A DNA stretch of 16,657 nucleotides from a bacterium. GTDB taxonomy: Bacteria > UBA6262 > WVXT01. This document shows, one piece after another, positions 1 through 6,378 of the stretch (position 1 is its first letter; the number at the start of each line of letters is the position of its first letter). The notes below the pieces were generated by a model. That model saw only the letters and a program-made list of their open reading frames with translations. It searched no databases and had not been told where the DNA came from. The stretch lies in assembly GCA_035530055.1 (NCBI GenBank), contig DATKVN010000023.1, positions 1 through 16,657 of the forward strand, written 5' to 3'. A program made the translations under genes and the position numbers.

Positions 1-138
1 CTTCCCATTATCGTCTGTACTGCTTATGATACTTTCAGGAGTGACTTTGAGATATGGGCTGGACACATTGCCGATTACATTGTCAAGCCCGTAGATTTGG
101 AAGTGTTGAAGGAGAAGATAGGAAGAATCATTGGATAG
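1..138 (+). CDS. Response regulator receiver domain, C-terminal fragment (5' cut by window)
   Basis: Reading from base 1, 45 codons are open up to the TAG at 136-138. The fragment matches the last third of a CheY-like receiver: a hydrophobic strand ending in the conserved switch Thr (IIVCTAY), then the Lys-Pro pair (YIVKPVD) that contacts the phospho-aspartate, then a final amphipathic helix. There is no output domain after the receiver, so the protein ends as a single receiver or carries another domain upstream of the window. The following diguanylate cyclase starts 8 nt after this stop, which suggests co-transcription. Its partner kinase cannot be named from this fragment. Confidence 0.8.
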   Translation, partial: LPIIVCTAYDTFRSDFEIWAGHIADYIVKPVDLEVLKEKIGRIIG

Positions 139-146
139 GTGAGGAT

Positions 147-1382
147 ATGGGAAGAATTTTTAAGACTACTGCTTTTTTGGTTTTCATTCTGGTTGGTATT
201 TACATAGTGTTGGATATCTTTTTAGTTTTAGATAATACAGCAAAATATATCCTTCTGGCATCGCTTATCCTTCTCTTTGTGTGTAAGGATATACAGAGCC
301 ATCGTCGCAACAGGGATTTAAGAATTGCCCATCAGAAACTTAAAGACATAAGCGAAATTACGGAAGCCATACTGAGCACCATGAAACTGGAAGAGATTCT
401 GAAACTTGTTATGCGGGACATAAGGAAAGAATTCGATTTCGACCAAGTATTCTTGTACCACCTTGAGGAAACAGAGAACAAAAAATTATTAAAGTGTATT
501 GCCTATCCCGGGGCGGTCTCTATGAAGGGGATTAGCCGTTACAATATTTCCGTTGAGGAAACGCCGGGAATTCTCTCCCTTTCCATTAAGGAAAGGAAGC
601 CCTATATTGTGGAAGATGCTAAGGCTGACTCGCGAGTCGAGCCTCCGATTATAAATGAACTTAAGCTCAAGAGCTTTGCTGTTATTCCCATTGTGGTTAA
701 GAAGGGACCCCCGGGCGCCCTTATCGTCTCTCAAAGCAATCTTAAGAGAAAGATAACAGAAGATGATTTTGCTCCTCTGCTTCTTTTTGCAAACCAGGTG
801 GGAATAGCTATTGAGAATGCAAAATTGCTTAAGGAAACTGAAGAAAAGACTATTGTAGATGAACTTACACAGGTCTATAATCAGAGACATTTTCAGCGAA
901 GGTTACCCGAAGACATAGAGCTTACCAGAAGATACGCCCACTTTCTATCTCTGGCAATGCTGGATATCGATGATTTCAAGCATTATAACGACACTAATGG
1001 TCATCTGGCTGGAGATATGGTTCTTAAGCAACTCAGCCAGATACTTACTGGTCACCTGCGCAGGACAGATGTTCCTTTCCGATACGGAGGCGAAGAGTTT
1101 GCAGTAATTCTTCCAGCAACTAGTCGTGAAGGAGCTCTCATAATATTGGAAAAGGTTAGAAAGGAAGCAGAAAACTTCTCCTTCGAATATAGAGAGAAAC
1201 AACCCGTAGGAAAAGTAACCGTTAGCATTGGGATTGCTACTTACCCTGTAGACACCAAAAATGCTCAAGATTTGGTCAACTGTGCCGATAAGGCTTTATA
1301 CCGAGCTAAGGCAACCGGGAAAAACAGAACATGCTTATATAAGGATTTAGCTGAGAAAACAGGACTGAGAACTGAGAATTGA
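147..1382 (+). CDS. Membrane-anchored GAF-GGDEF diguanylate cyclase
   Basis: Predicted to make cyclic di-GMP from two GTP at the inner face of the membrane. I chose the ATG at 147 (411 aa) because GGTGAGG lies just before it and the longer reading from 54 would overlap the preceding receiver. Order: two hydrophobic helices at about residues 8-30 and 34-50, a linker helix, a GAF-type sensor at about 70-225, and a GGDEF domain at about 235-405. The active-site loop is GGEEF at 314-318, a functional variant. An RxxD motif (R305 to D308) sits five residues before it, the position of the product-binding inhibitory site, so feedback by c-di-GMP is likely. The GAF ligand is unknown. The following kinase starts 31 nt downstream, and this looks like the second gene of a signalling operon. 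Confidence 0.9.
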   Translation: MGRIFKTTAFLVFILVGIYIVLDIFLVLDNTAKYILLASLILLFVCKDIQSHRRNRDLRIAHQKLKDISEITEAILSTMKLEEILKLVMRDIRKEFDFDQVFLYHLEETENKKLLKCIAYPGAVSMKGISRYNISVEETPGILSLSIKERKPYIVEDAKADSRVEPPIINELKLKSFAVIPIVVKKGPPGALIVSQSNLKRKITEDDFAPLLLFANQVGIAIENAKLLKETEEKTIVDELTQVYNQRHFQRRLPEDIELTRRYAHFLSLAMLDIDDFKHYNDTNGHLAGDMVLKQLSQILTGHLRRTDVPFRYGGEEFAVILPATSREGALIILEKVRKEAENFSFEYREKQPVGKVTVSIGIATYPVDTKNAQDLVNCADKALYRAKATGKNRTCLYKDLAEKTGLRTEN

Positions 1383-1413
1383 AAGAAGTAACCTGGGAAG
1401 GAGGATTTTTGTT

Positions 1414-2145
1414 TTGGGTGGAGAAGATTCAGCAAAATATAAAGAAGCTGAGAGAAAACTGAAACAAAAAGTTAAAGAGTTAAAAACAAGGGACCGAGTA
1501 AAGGAAGAGTTCCTTACTTTAGCCCTACATAAGCTGCGTTCTCCTCTAACACCCATTAAGGAATATGTCTCTAAAATACTGGGCGGAAAAACAGGAGATA
1601 TCAACCAACAGCAGAAGAGGTATTTAGAGATTGTCCACAGACAGGTAGAACGACTCATTCGATTAGTGGAAGAACTGTCTGAACTTTCTCCGGTGAAGTC
1701 GGGGCGCTTAGGGCTCAAGAAAGAACCTATAGCTCTTCTCGATATTATTGATAAGGTTGTTCAATCCTTAAGGAGAGAAGCCGAAGACAAAGGGATTTCT
1801 CTATGTGTAGAGTTGCCAACTGGTCAACCAATTATTCGTGGCGACGAGAAAACCCTCAGGGAAGTTTTCACCAAACTCATAAAGAACTCTCTTAATGAGA
1901 CTTCATCAGGTGGGAAAGTTATTTTTTCAGTTAACGGTGAACCGAAAGTTGTTGGTCAGAATAAGTTTGTAGAGATACTTTTTCCTGATACTGCAGGAGG
2001 AATAACTCAGGGAAAGAGTGGAAATAAAGAAGACGCAGGTTTAGGACTATTTATGGTTAGAAGTATTGTGGAAGCCCAGGGTGGAAAGGTTCGCTTTGAA
2101 GATGAGAGCAGGAGACTTGTTATTCTTCTACCATTTGTGGGGTAG
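1414..2145 (+). CDS. Small soluble sensor histidine kinase with atypical H-box
   Basis: A 243 aa HisKA plus HATPase_c protein without membrane segment or recognisable sensor domain. The start is a TTG at 1414 preceded by AAGGAGG (1398-1404), 9 nt upstream; no better start is in frame. Residues 8-33 look like a charged coiled coil, the dimerisation helix follows with the putative phospho-acceptor H39, and the ATP-binding domain covers about 105-243. The N-box Asn is N158, the D-box is DTAGGI from D192, and the G2 box is GLGLF from G209. Two oddities: H39 is followed by Lys instead of the usual acidic residue, and the stretch between D-box and G2 box is short, so the ATP lid and F-box are reduced. 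The partner is probably the receiver encoded 21 nt downstream. Confidence 0.85.
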   Translation: MGGEDSAKYKEAERKLKQKVKELKTRDRVKEEFLTLALHKLRSPLTPIKEYVSKILGGKTGDINQQQKRYLEIVHRQVERLIRLVEELSELSPVKSGRLGLKKEPIALLDIIDKVVQSLRREAEDKGISLCVELPTGQPIIRGDEKTLREVFTKLIKNSLNETSSGGKVIFSVNGEPKVVGQNKFVEILFPDTAGGITQGKSGNKEDAGLGLFMVRSIVEAQGGKVRFEDESRRLVILLPFVG

Positions 2146-2166
2146 AAAACAGAATGGGAGAGAATT

Positions 2167-2544
2167 ATGCCAGAAAAAGTTCTTATAGTAGAGGATGAAC
2201 CAGACACATTACAGCTTTTGAAAGAGAGTTTAGAGTCTGAAGGATATGAAGTCATAACCGCTATTGACGGCATAGAAGCTGAAGATAAAACGCACAGAGA
2301 AAATCCTGATATTATTATATTGGATATTTTCCTTCCCAAAAGAGATGGTTATGAAGTCTGCAGGAGGTTACGAGAAGACAAGAGTTCTTTCGGGATTCCC
2401 ATCATTATGTTAACTGCCAAGGATGATTATGGAAGTAGATTAAAAGGATTCCTTCAAGGAGCCTTCGATTACGTTACTAAGCCATTTAGTACAGAAGATT
2501 TGATTAACAAGACAAGAAAGTTATTGTCCACCATAAAAAAATAG
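2167..2544 (+). CDS. Stand-alone CheY-like response regulator receiver
   Basis: A 125 aa single receiver domain with no DNA-binding or enzymatic output. The acidic pocket is E9/D10, the phosphorylated aspartate is D53 (IILDIFLP), the switch Thr is T83 (MLTAK) and the conserved Lys is K105 (YVTKPF), so all catalytic positions of an active receiver are present. A GGGAGAG ribosome site lies at about 2156-2162. It follows the histidine kinase by 21 nt and is the obvious phosphate acceptor for it. Output is presumably by protein-protein contact, possibly onto the diguanylate cyclase of the same operon, but that is inference. No clear rho-independent terminator follows. Confidence 0.92.
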   Translation: MPEKVLIVEDEPDTLQLLKESLESEGYEVITAIDGIEAEDKTHRENPDIIILDIFLPKRDGYEVCRRLREDKSSFGIPIIMLTAKDDYGSRLKGFLQGAFDYVTKPFSTEDLINKTRKLLSTIKK

Positions 2545-2599
2545 AATACCTCCACAAATATTCTCTCCTAAACCAAAGAATAATTAGTTCAAATTTTTC

Positions 2600-2629
2600 T
2601 TGACAGCACTATATGTAGTATGCTACCAT
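2600..2629 (+). promoter_or_regulatory. Probable sigma70-type promoter of the nrdR operon
   Basis: A perfect TTGACA -35 (2600-2605) is separated by 18 nt from TACCAT (2624-2629), which is preceded by TG at 2621-2622, an extended -10. The predicted start of transcription is near 2636. It is the only good promoter between the signalling cluster and nrdR. Confidence 0.7.
2606..2621 (+). promoter_or_regulatory. NrdR box 1 (between -35 and -10)
   Basis: GCACTATATGTAGTAT agrees at 13 of 16 positions with the published NrdR-box consensus as I recall it (acaCwAtATaTwGtgt), including the central CTATAT and TAG core. It fills the spacer of the promoter, so a bound NrdR oligomer would block RNA polymerase. 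Confidence 0.75.
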
Positions 2630-2636
2630 AAACGGG

Positions 2637-2652
2637 CTACTTTATATTGTAT
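2637..2652 (+). promoter_or_regulatory. NrdR box 2 (at the predicted transcription start)
   Basis: CTACTTTATATTGTAT matches the same consensus at about 12 of 16 positions. It starts 31 bp after box 1, leaving a 15 bp gap. This is three helical turns, the spacing typical of paired NrdR boxes, and it supports both sites being real. Confidence 0.68.
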
Positions 2653-2672
2653 GTTGGGGTGGTTATATTGAA

Positions 2673-2699
2673 GCATAGGAATTTGAAAAATTCCTATGC
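2673..2699 (+). repeat. 12-bp perfect hairpin at the start of the nrdR leader
   Basis: GCATAGGAATTT (2673-2684) and its exact reverse complement (2688-2699) enclose a GAA loop. No T-run follows, so it is not a classical terminator. It would be the first hairpin of the transcript, starting about 37 nt after the predicted start site. Confidence 0.75.
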
Positions 2700-2711
2700 G
2701 GATTAGGGGGT

Positions 2712-2739
2712 TTGGGGGAAACAATCTGGTTTCCCCCAA
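2712..2739 (+). repeat. 11-bp perfect G-rich hairpin in the nrdR leader
   Basis: TTGGGGGAAAC (2712-2722) pairs with GTTTCCCCCAA (2729-2739) around the 6-nt loop AATCTG. It is followed by an A/G-rich stretch, not by T residues. Confidence 0.75.
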
Positions 2740-2748
2740 GGGGTCGCT

Positions 2749-2867
2749 GGAGCGACGAATAAGGAGCTCCGTGTTAGCGACGGGCGCGAGACGGTGAGCG
2801 CCCCGGAGGACAGCGGAAAAATGCGACGAATAGGAGCATTTTGGAACGCCAGAGGGGCGAAGCCCCT
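2749..2867 (+). repeat. GC-rich hairpin cluster with a repeated loop motif
   Basis: Four hairpins in a row. The stem GGAGC/GCTCC (2749-2753, 2766-2770) holds the loop GACGAATAAGGA. GGGCGC/GCGCCC (2782-2787, 2798-2803) holds a 10-nt loop. AAAATGC/GCATTTT (2818-2824, 2836-2842) holds the loop GACGAATAGGA. AGGGGC/GCCCCT (2853-2858, 2862-2867) holds GAA. Hairpins one and three share almost the same loop on different but self-complementary stems, the pattern of a conserved structured element. Whether it acts as RNA or is a DNA repeat is open. Confidence 0.6.
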
Positions 2868-2874
2868 ATGGAAG

Positions 2875-2891
2875 TAACCCCGAGGGGGTTA
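2875..2891 (+). promoter_or_regulatory. nrdR: Hairpin that covers the nrdR ribosome-binding site
   Basis: TAACCCC (2875-2881) pairs perfectly with GGGGTTA (2885-2891) around the loop GAG. The G-rich Shine-Dalgarno sequence of nrdR (2882-2888) lies inside the loop and 3' arm, 5 nt before the TTG start at 2894. Translation of nrdR may therefore be held low unless the hairpin opens. Confidence 0.6.
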
Positions 2892-2893
2892 TC

Positions 2894-3379
2894 TTGAAGT
2901 GTCCATTTTGTGGCAACTCTGAAGGAAAAGTAATCGATTCCAGACCAGTAGAAGGAAGTTCTGTGGTCAGGAGACGCAGGGAGTGTCTTGTCTGTAAGAA
3001 GAGGTTTACTACCTTTGAGAGGATTGAAAGCATGCCTCTCATGGTTATTAAGAAGGACAAAAGACTGGAGGTTTTCGACCGCAATAAGTTGCAAGAAGGC
3101 ATTCTGCGCGCCTGTCAGAAAAGGCCAATTTCACTCGATATTGTGGAGAAAATTGTTAGCGAGATTGAGGAGGAATTGCAAGATTACATAATGGAGGTTC
3201 CTTCTAAAGTAATTGGAGAGACAGTGTTGAAGAAGCTACGCAAATTGGATGAGGTAGCTTACGTGAGATTTGCTTCTGTCTATAGGCAGTTTAATGATAT
3301 AGGTACATTCTTAAAAGAATTAAAAAAATTGAAGCGGAAAAATAAACATAGGGGAGTTGCCAGACAAAGCGCTGGATAG
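2894..3379 (+). CDS. nrdR: Transcriptional repressor NrdR
   Basis: A zinc-ribbon plus ATP-cone repressor of ribonucleotide reductase genes. The family binds ATP or dATP in the cone and, in the dATP state, represses transcription. The start is the TTG at 2894, which gives the canonical MKCPFCG beginning; length is 161 aa, normal for the family. Zinc ligands C3, C6, C31 and C34 frame the basic run RRRRE of the DNA-binding ribbon, followed by the family motif RFTTFERIE. The ATP cone spans about residues 47-137. Two NrdR-box-like sites lie in its own promoter, so autorepression and control of the downstream redoxin and nrdD are likely. The SD site is buried in a hairpin. The next gene starts 44 nt later, after a small hairpin at 3381-3394. 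Confidence 0.96.
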   Translation: MKCPFCGNSEGKVIDSRPVEGSSVVRRRRECLVCKKRFTTFERIESMPLMVIKKDKRLEVFDRNKLQEGILRACQKRPISLDIVEKIVSEIEEELQDYIMEVPSKVIGETVLKKLRKLDEVAYVRFASVYRQFNDIGTFLKELKKLKRKNKHRGVARQSAG

Positions 3380-3423
3380 AAGAGCTAAAGCTCTGTTCTG
3401 ATTAGGAAGAAGAAAGGAAGGGG

Positions 3424-3699
3424 ATGAAGGTCAAAATTTTTGGAAAGAAAGATTGCAATATTTGCAAGGCTTCACTCAGGAAATTTCAATTCTTTCTGGA
3501 CAAATGGGAATTGACCGAAAGGATTGAACTCACCTTTTACGACTTGGATACAGTGGATGGATTGACCGAGGGTTCTCTTTTGGATGCTCTGGAAGTGCCC
3601 ACAATCATTCTGGAAGAAGACGGTATGGAAGTTGCCCGCTGGGAGAAGAGAGTACCGAGGTCTGACGAATTTGGGGAAATTTTTGTTTCCAAATCGTAG
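3424..3699 (+). CDS. Small glutaredoxin/thioredoxin-fold redoxin next to nrdD
   Basis: A 91 aa single-domain protein starting at the ATG at 3424 with AAGGAAGGGG just before it. A first strand MKVKIFG leads to a CNIC motif at residues 11-14, the redox CXXC at the start of a long helix as in glutaredoxins and NrdH. The cis-proline motif VPT is at 58-60, followed by the paired strands and a last helix. Cys positions and length fit an active dithiol redoxin; the motif differs from the usual CPYC/CGPC. It sits between nrdR and nrdD, so it is a plausible dedicated electron donor to the class III reductase, as described for class III enzymes that use redoxins instead of formate. This role is inference. 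Confidence 0.75.
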   Translation: MKVKIFGKKDCNICKASLRKFQFFLDKWELTERIELTFYDLDTVDGLTEGSLLDALEVPTIILEEDGMEVARWEKRVPRSDEFGEIFVSKS

Positions 3700-3743
3700 T
3701 GCAGGTTTTTTAAACTGCTAAAATCCTTTCAAATATTGTAGCT

Positions 3744-3760
3744 GCAGAGCGAAACTCTGC
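3744..3760 (+). repeat. Short hairpin between redoxin gene and nrdD
   Basis: GCAGAG (3744-3749) and CTCTGC (3755-3760) enclose CGAAA. It is the first of a chain of palindromes filling the 204-nt gap between the redoxin gene and nrdD. Confidence 0.55.
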
Positions 3761-3762
3761 TT

Positions 3763-3823
3763 TGTAGGGGCGGCACTCCGTGGCCGCCCAATGAAAGGGA
3801 CGGCACAGAGTCCGTCCCCTACA
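3763..3823 (+). repeat. GC-rich three-way palindrome upstream of nrdD
   Basis: Closing stem TGTAG/CTACA (3763-3767, 3819-3823) encloses two 7-bp hairpins: GGGCGGC/GCCGCCC (3768-3774, 3783-3789) and GGGACGG/CCGTCCC (3797-3803, 3812-3818), joined by AATGAAA. The two 8-nt loops, ACTCCGTG and CACAGAGT, are complementary to each other at 7 of 8 positions, so the element can fold either as a cruciform or as one long imperfect hairpin. Repeats of this type are, from memory, common between genes in many candidate-phylum genomes. Confidence 0.7.
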
Positions 3824-3840
3824 GAGAGGCTGAGGAGTCT

Positions 3841-3861
3841 CCTCTCCCCTTTGGGGAGAGG
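3841..3861 (+). repeat. 9-bp hairpin of the 'PHPNPLPKGE'-type intergenic repeat
   Basis: CCTCTCCCC (3841-3849) and GGGGAGAGG (3853-3861) enclose TTT, followed by GTTAGGGTGAGGGG. On the reverse strand this reads as the familiar artefactual peptide SPHPNPLPKGE, the mark of a widespread non-coding repeat. It ends about 30 nt before the nrdD ribosome site. Confidence 0.75.
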
Positions 3862-3903
3862 GTTAGGGTGAGGGGAATTGTAGTTATATTTTGGAGGCGA
3901 AGA

Positions 3904-6378
3904 ATGATTAAGGTTCAAAAGAGGTTCTTTACTTCAGTCAGGAAAAAAGATGGCCGAATTGTGCCCTTTAATAAGGGCAAAATCGTTGAGGCTGTATTTA
4001 GGGCAGCCAGGCAAGGCGGTGGAGAGACCTGGCGGATGACTCGCAAAATAGCCGATGATGTGGAAGAGTACTTGAAGAAGAACTATCTGCAGGGTGAAAC
4101 GCTGAGTATGAAGACAATCGGTGATGCTATTGAGACTGTGCTTATGGAAAGTAAACATTTACTAACTGCAAAGGCCTACAACCTTCATCGAATTGCCAGG
4201 CAGAAAATGGCACAGAAGCTTAAGGTATCAAAGAAGAAGAGGAAAAAAACCGATACCACCGACTTCGCTCTCCTGGTAGCTACCGAAACCGAAGCAGAAT
4301 TGACTCCCTGGAGTAGGGATAAAATAAGTCAGGCTTTGGTCAAAGAAGCAAACATTCCCTTAAAGGTTGCCGATCGGATTGCCCACAATGTGGAGAAGAA
4401 GATAGTTGCTTCTGGTCTGAAGCAGGTGGTCACTGGTTTTATTCGAGAGTTAGTTGATAGCGAGTTACTGGAATTAGGTTATGGAAAGAAGATTAAAGAA
4501 CAGACAAGCTTAGGAATCCCCACTTATGATCTGCAAGAATTGATCTTTTCCAAGAGCCTGGAGAACAGTAACATAGCTTCTCATAATCCGGAAGCAGTAA
4601 ATTTGGTTATTGCTGAAACTACATTGAAACAGTATGCCCTCAACAACATTTTTTCCCGGAATTTAGCTACTGCCCATCTGAAAGGTAAAATCCACATTCA
4701 CGATCTCGGCTATCCTATTAGGGTTTATTGCAGTAGCCATTCTCTCGAATATATTAAGAAGTACGGGCTGCACATGGAGAAACTGGATATCATCTCCTCG
4801 CCAGCAAAGCATGCCCGGACGCTTACCGGACATTTGAATACCTTTCTTGCTTCTATGCAGGCTTATTATGCCGGGGCTCTGGGCGTGGGTTACATAAACG
4901 TATTCTATGCTCCTTATCTGGTGGGGATGAATTCGAGAGACATCAAACAGGAAGCCCAATATCTCATCTTCTCCTTATCCCAATCGGCATTCTCCCGCGG
5001 TGGCCAGGTTCTGTTTCTGGACGCAAATGTGCACACAGGGGTTCCCAGTTACCTGAAGAAAGTTCCCGCCATCGGACCGGGAGGAGAATATACTGGAAAA
5101 ACTTATGGAGACTATGAAAAGGAAGCGCAGATATTTGCCAAGGCATTGATGGATGTCTGGCGAGAAGGGGATAGTTTCGGCCATATCTTTGCCTTCCCCA
5201 AGATGGACCTGCACGTAAACGTGGATACGTTTTCCGACCCTAAACAATATGAACTATTAGAGTATGCCTGTCTCGTTGCCAGTGAGAATGGTGTTCCTTA
5301 TTTTGTCTTTGACCGGGATGACGTCACTCTTTCTGCATGCTGCAGGTTACGCACTACAATCACTGATGATTATGTTATCAAGCATCCCGAGTCGATGAGA
5401 TTTTGTGGATTTCAGAATGTGACCATTAACCTTCCTCAGGCAGCCTATCGGGCAGGGAGAGGCGGAATAGAAAAGGTGTTCCCGGAAATAGAGAAAGCAA
5501 TGGATTTAGCAATGGAAGCACATCTTCAGAAGAAGAAATTTATCGGGGAGTTGATGAAAGAGGAAGGGTTGCCTTTGTGGGAATTAGGAAGGATTGCTCG
5601 AGATGGCAGACCCTACGTCGACTTAGAAAAAGCTACTTACATCATTGGAATTATTGGACTGAACGAATGCGTACAGTATCTGACCGGAAAAGAGTTGCAT
5701 GAAGAAGAAGAAACTTACAGGTTAGGATTGAAGATAATGTCCTTTATGTATCTGAAAACAAAGGAGTATGGGAAGAAGTATGGCTTAAGAGTTGCCATGG
5801 AAGAGAGCCCTGCTGAATCTGCTGCCCGCAGGCTGGCTAAGGTGGATCTAAGGGAGTATCCACAGTCAAAAGAAGTAGTTAAAGGAGACATTGAGAAAGA
5901 AGAATTCTACTATACTAACAGTATACATTTCTCTGCCAGTGCTCCCATAAACCTGGTGGACAGGATTGTTAAGCAGAGTAAATTTCATACCTTAATTGAG
6001 AGTGGGGCAATTCTTCACGCCTTCATTGGTGAGGAGAAGCCATCTCCTGCTTCCATAATGAATTTGGTAAAGAAAACTTGGGAAGCTACTAAGGCAGCAC
6101 AACTCACAATCTCGCCAGAATTTACAGTTTGCAACAAGTGCAATCAGTTGACCAGGGGATTAAAAGAGAAGTGTTCCCATTGTGGCTCCACTGAGGTATA
6201 CGGAATAACCCGTATTGTGGGATACTTCAGTAGGGTTTCTAACTGGAATAAGTCCAAATTGGGTGAATTAAGCGACCGGCACAAAGGGAACTATTCCTTG
6301 GGAGGTTTAAAGATTGAAAGTAAAGGTGATGAGATTAAGGAAAGATATTCCTCTGCCCCAGTATCGACACCAAGGTGA
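3904..6378 (+). CDS. nrdD: Anaerobic (class III) ribonucleoside-triphosphate reductase NrdD with two ATP cones
   Basis: Reduces ribonucleotides to deoxyribonucleotides with a glycyl radical; strictly anaerobic chemistry. I start at the ATG at 3904 (824 aa) because GGAGG (3893-3897) lies just before it; an in-frame GTG at 3868 falls in a repeat. Two ATP cones follow each other: about residues 5-97 and a more divergent one at about 115-200. The catalytic barrel covers about 225-735, with C276 and the C479/C480 pair as candidate active-site cysteines. Near the end, C743, C746, C757 and C760 form the zinc site, and the radical glycine is G773 in RIVGY, followed by WNKSKLGE. It resembles the Thermotoga-type NrdD more than the E. 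coli type. No nrdG activase gene is adjacent. dut overlaps its last 65 nt. Confidence 0.95.
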   Translation: MIKVQKRFFTSVRKKDGRIVPFNKGKIVEAVFRAARQGGGETWRMTRKIADDVEEYLKKNYLQGETLSMKTIGDAIETVLMESKHLLTAKAYNLHRIARQKMAQKLKVSKKKRKKTDTTDFALLVATETEAELTPWSRDKISQALVKEANIPLKVADRIAHNVEKKIVASGLKQVVTGFIRELVDSELLELGYGKKIKEQTSLGIPTYDLQELIFSKSLENSNIASHNPEAVNLVIAETTLKQYALNNIFSRNLATAHLKGKIHIHDLGYPIRVYCSSHSLEYIKKYGLHMEKLDIISSPAKHARTLTGHLNTFLASMQAYYAGALGVGYINVFYAPYLVGMNSRDIKQEAQYLIFSLSQSAFSRGGQVLFLDANVHTGVPSYLKKVPAIGPGGEYTGKTYGDYEKEAQIFAKALMDVWREGDSFGHIFAFPKMDLHVNVDTFSDPKQYELLEYACLVASENGVPYFVFDRDDVTLSACCRLRTTITDDYVIKHPESMRFCGFQNVTINLPQAAYRAGRGGIEKVFPEIEKAMDLAMEAHLQKKKFIGELMKEEGLPLWELGRIARDGRPYVDLEKATYIIGIIGLNECVQYLTGKELHEEEETYRLGLKIMSFMYLKTKEYGKKYGLRVAMEESPAESAARRLAKVDLREYPQSKEVVKGDIEKEEFYYTNSIHFSASAPINLVDRIVKQSKFHTLIESGAILHAFIGEEKPSPASIMNLVKKTWEATKAAQLTISPEFTVCNKCNQLTRGLKEKCSHCGSTEVYGITRIVGYFSRVSNWNKSKLGELSDRHKGNYSLGGLKIESKGDEIKERYSSAPVSTPR

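Larger units (their letters stand above)
2545..2893. other. Gene-free interval: promoter plus structured leader of nrdR
   Basis: 349 nt without a credible gene. The first 55 nt are AT-rich with no obvious terminator. A promoter with two NrdR-box-like palindromes occupies 2600-2652. From 2673 onward the base composition becomes GC-rich and the interval is filled with consecutive hairpins up to the nrdR start. The reverse-strand open frames across the later part lack family resemblance and are explained by the palindromes. Confidence 0.85.

Noticed and set aside
54-146. ATG at 54 as start of the diguanylate cyclase
   Set aside because: The added 31 residues are out-of-frame translation of the preceding receiver gene; ATG 147 has a ribosome site and begins a typical membrane N-terminus.
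489-1268. Reverse-strand frames of 133 and 107 codons inside the diguanylate cyclase gene
   Set aside because: The forward frame has clear GAF and GGDEF motifs; the reverse frames have no motif and no start context.
2673-2739. Terminators or an attenuator in the nrdR leader
   Set aside because: Both strong hairpins lack a following T-tract and there is no leader peptide with a start and ribosome site that I can see.
2774-3102. Reverse-strand reading frames over the nrdR leader and 5' end
   Set aside because: They are shadows of nrdR and of the hairpin-rich leader, with no ribosome site or family resemblance.
3868-3903. Upstream GTG at 3868 as the nrdD start
   Set aside because: The extra 12 residues fall in repeat-derived sequence, while ATG 3904 has GGAGG 6 nt upstream and begins the ATP-cone domain naturally.
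3718-3918. Reverse-strand reading frame containing SPHPNPLPKGE
   Set aside because: It is the translation of a common GC-rich intergenic palindrome, overlaps the nrdD start and shows no protein family.
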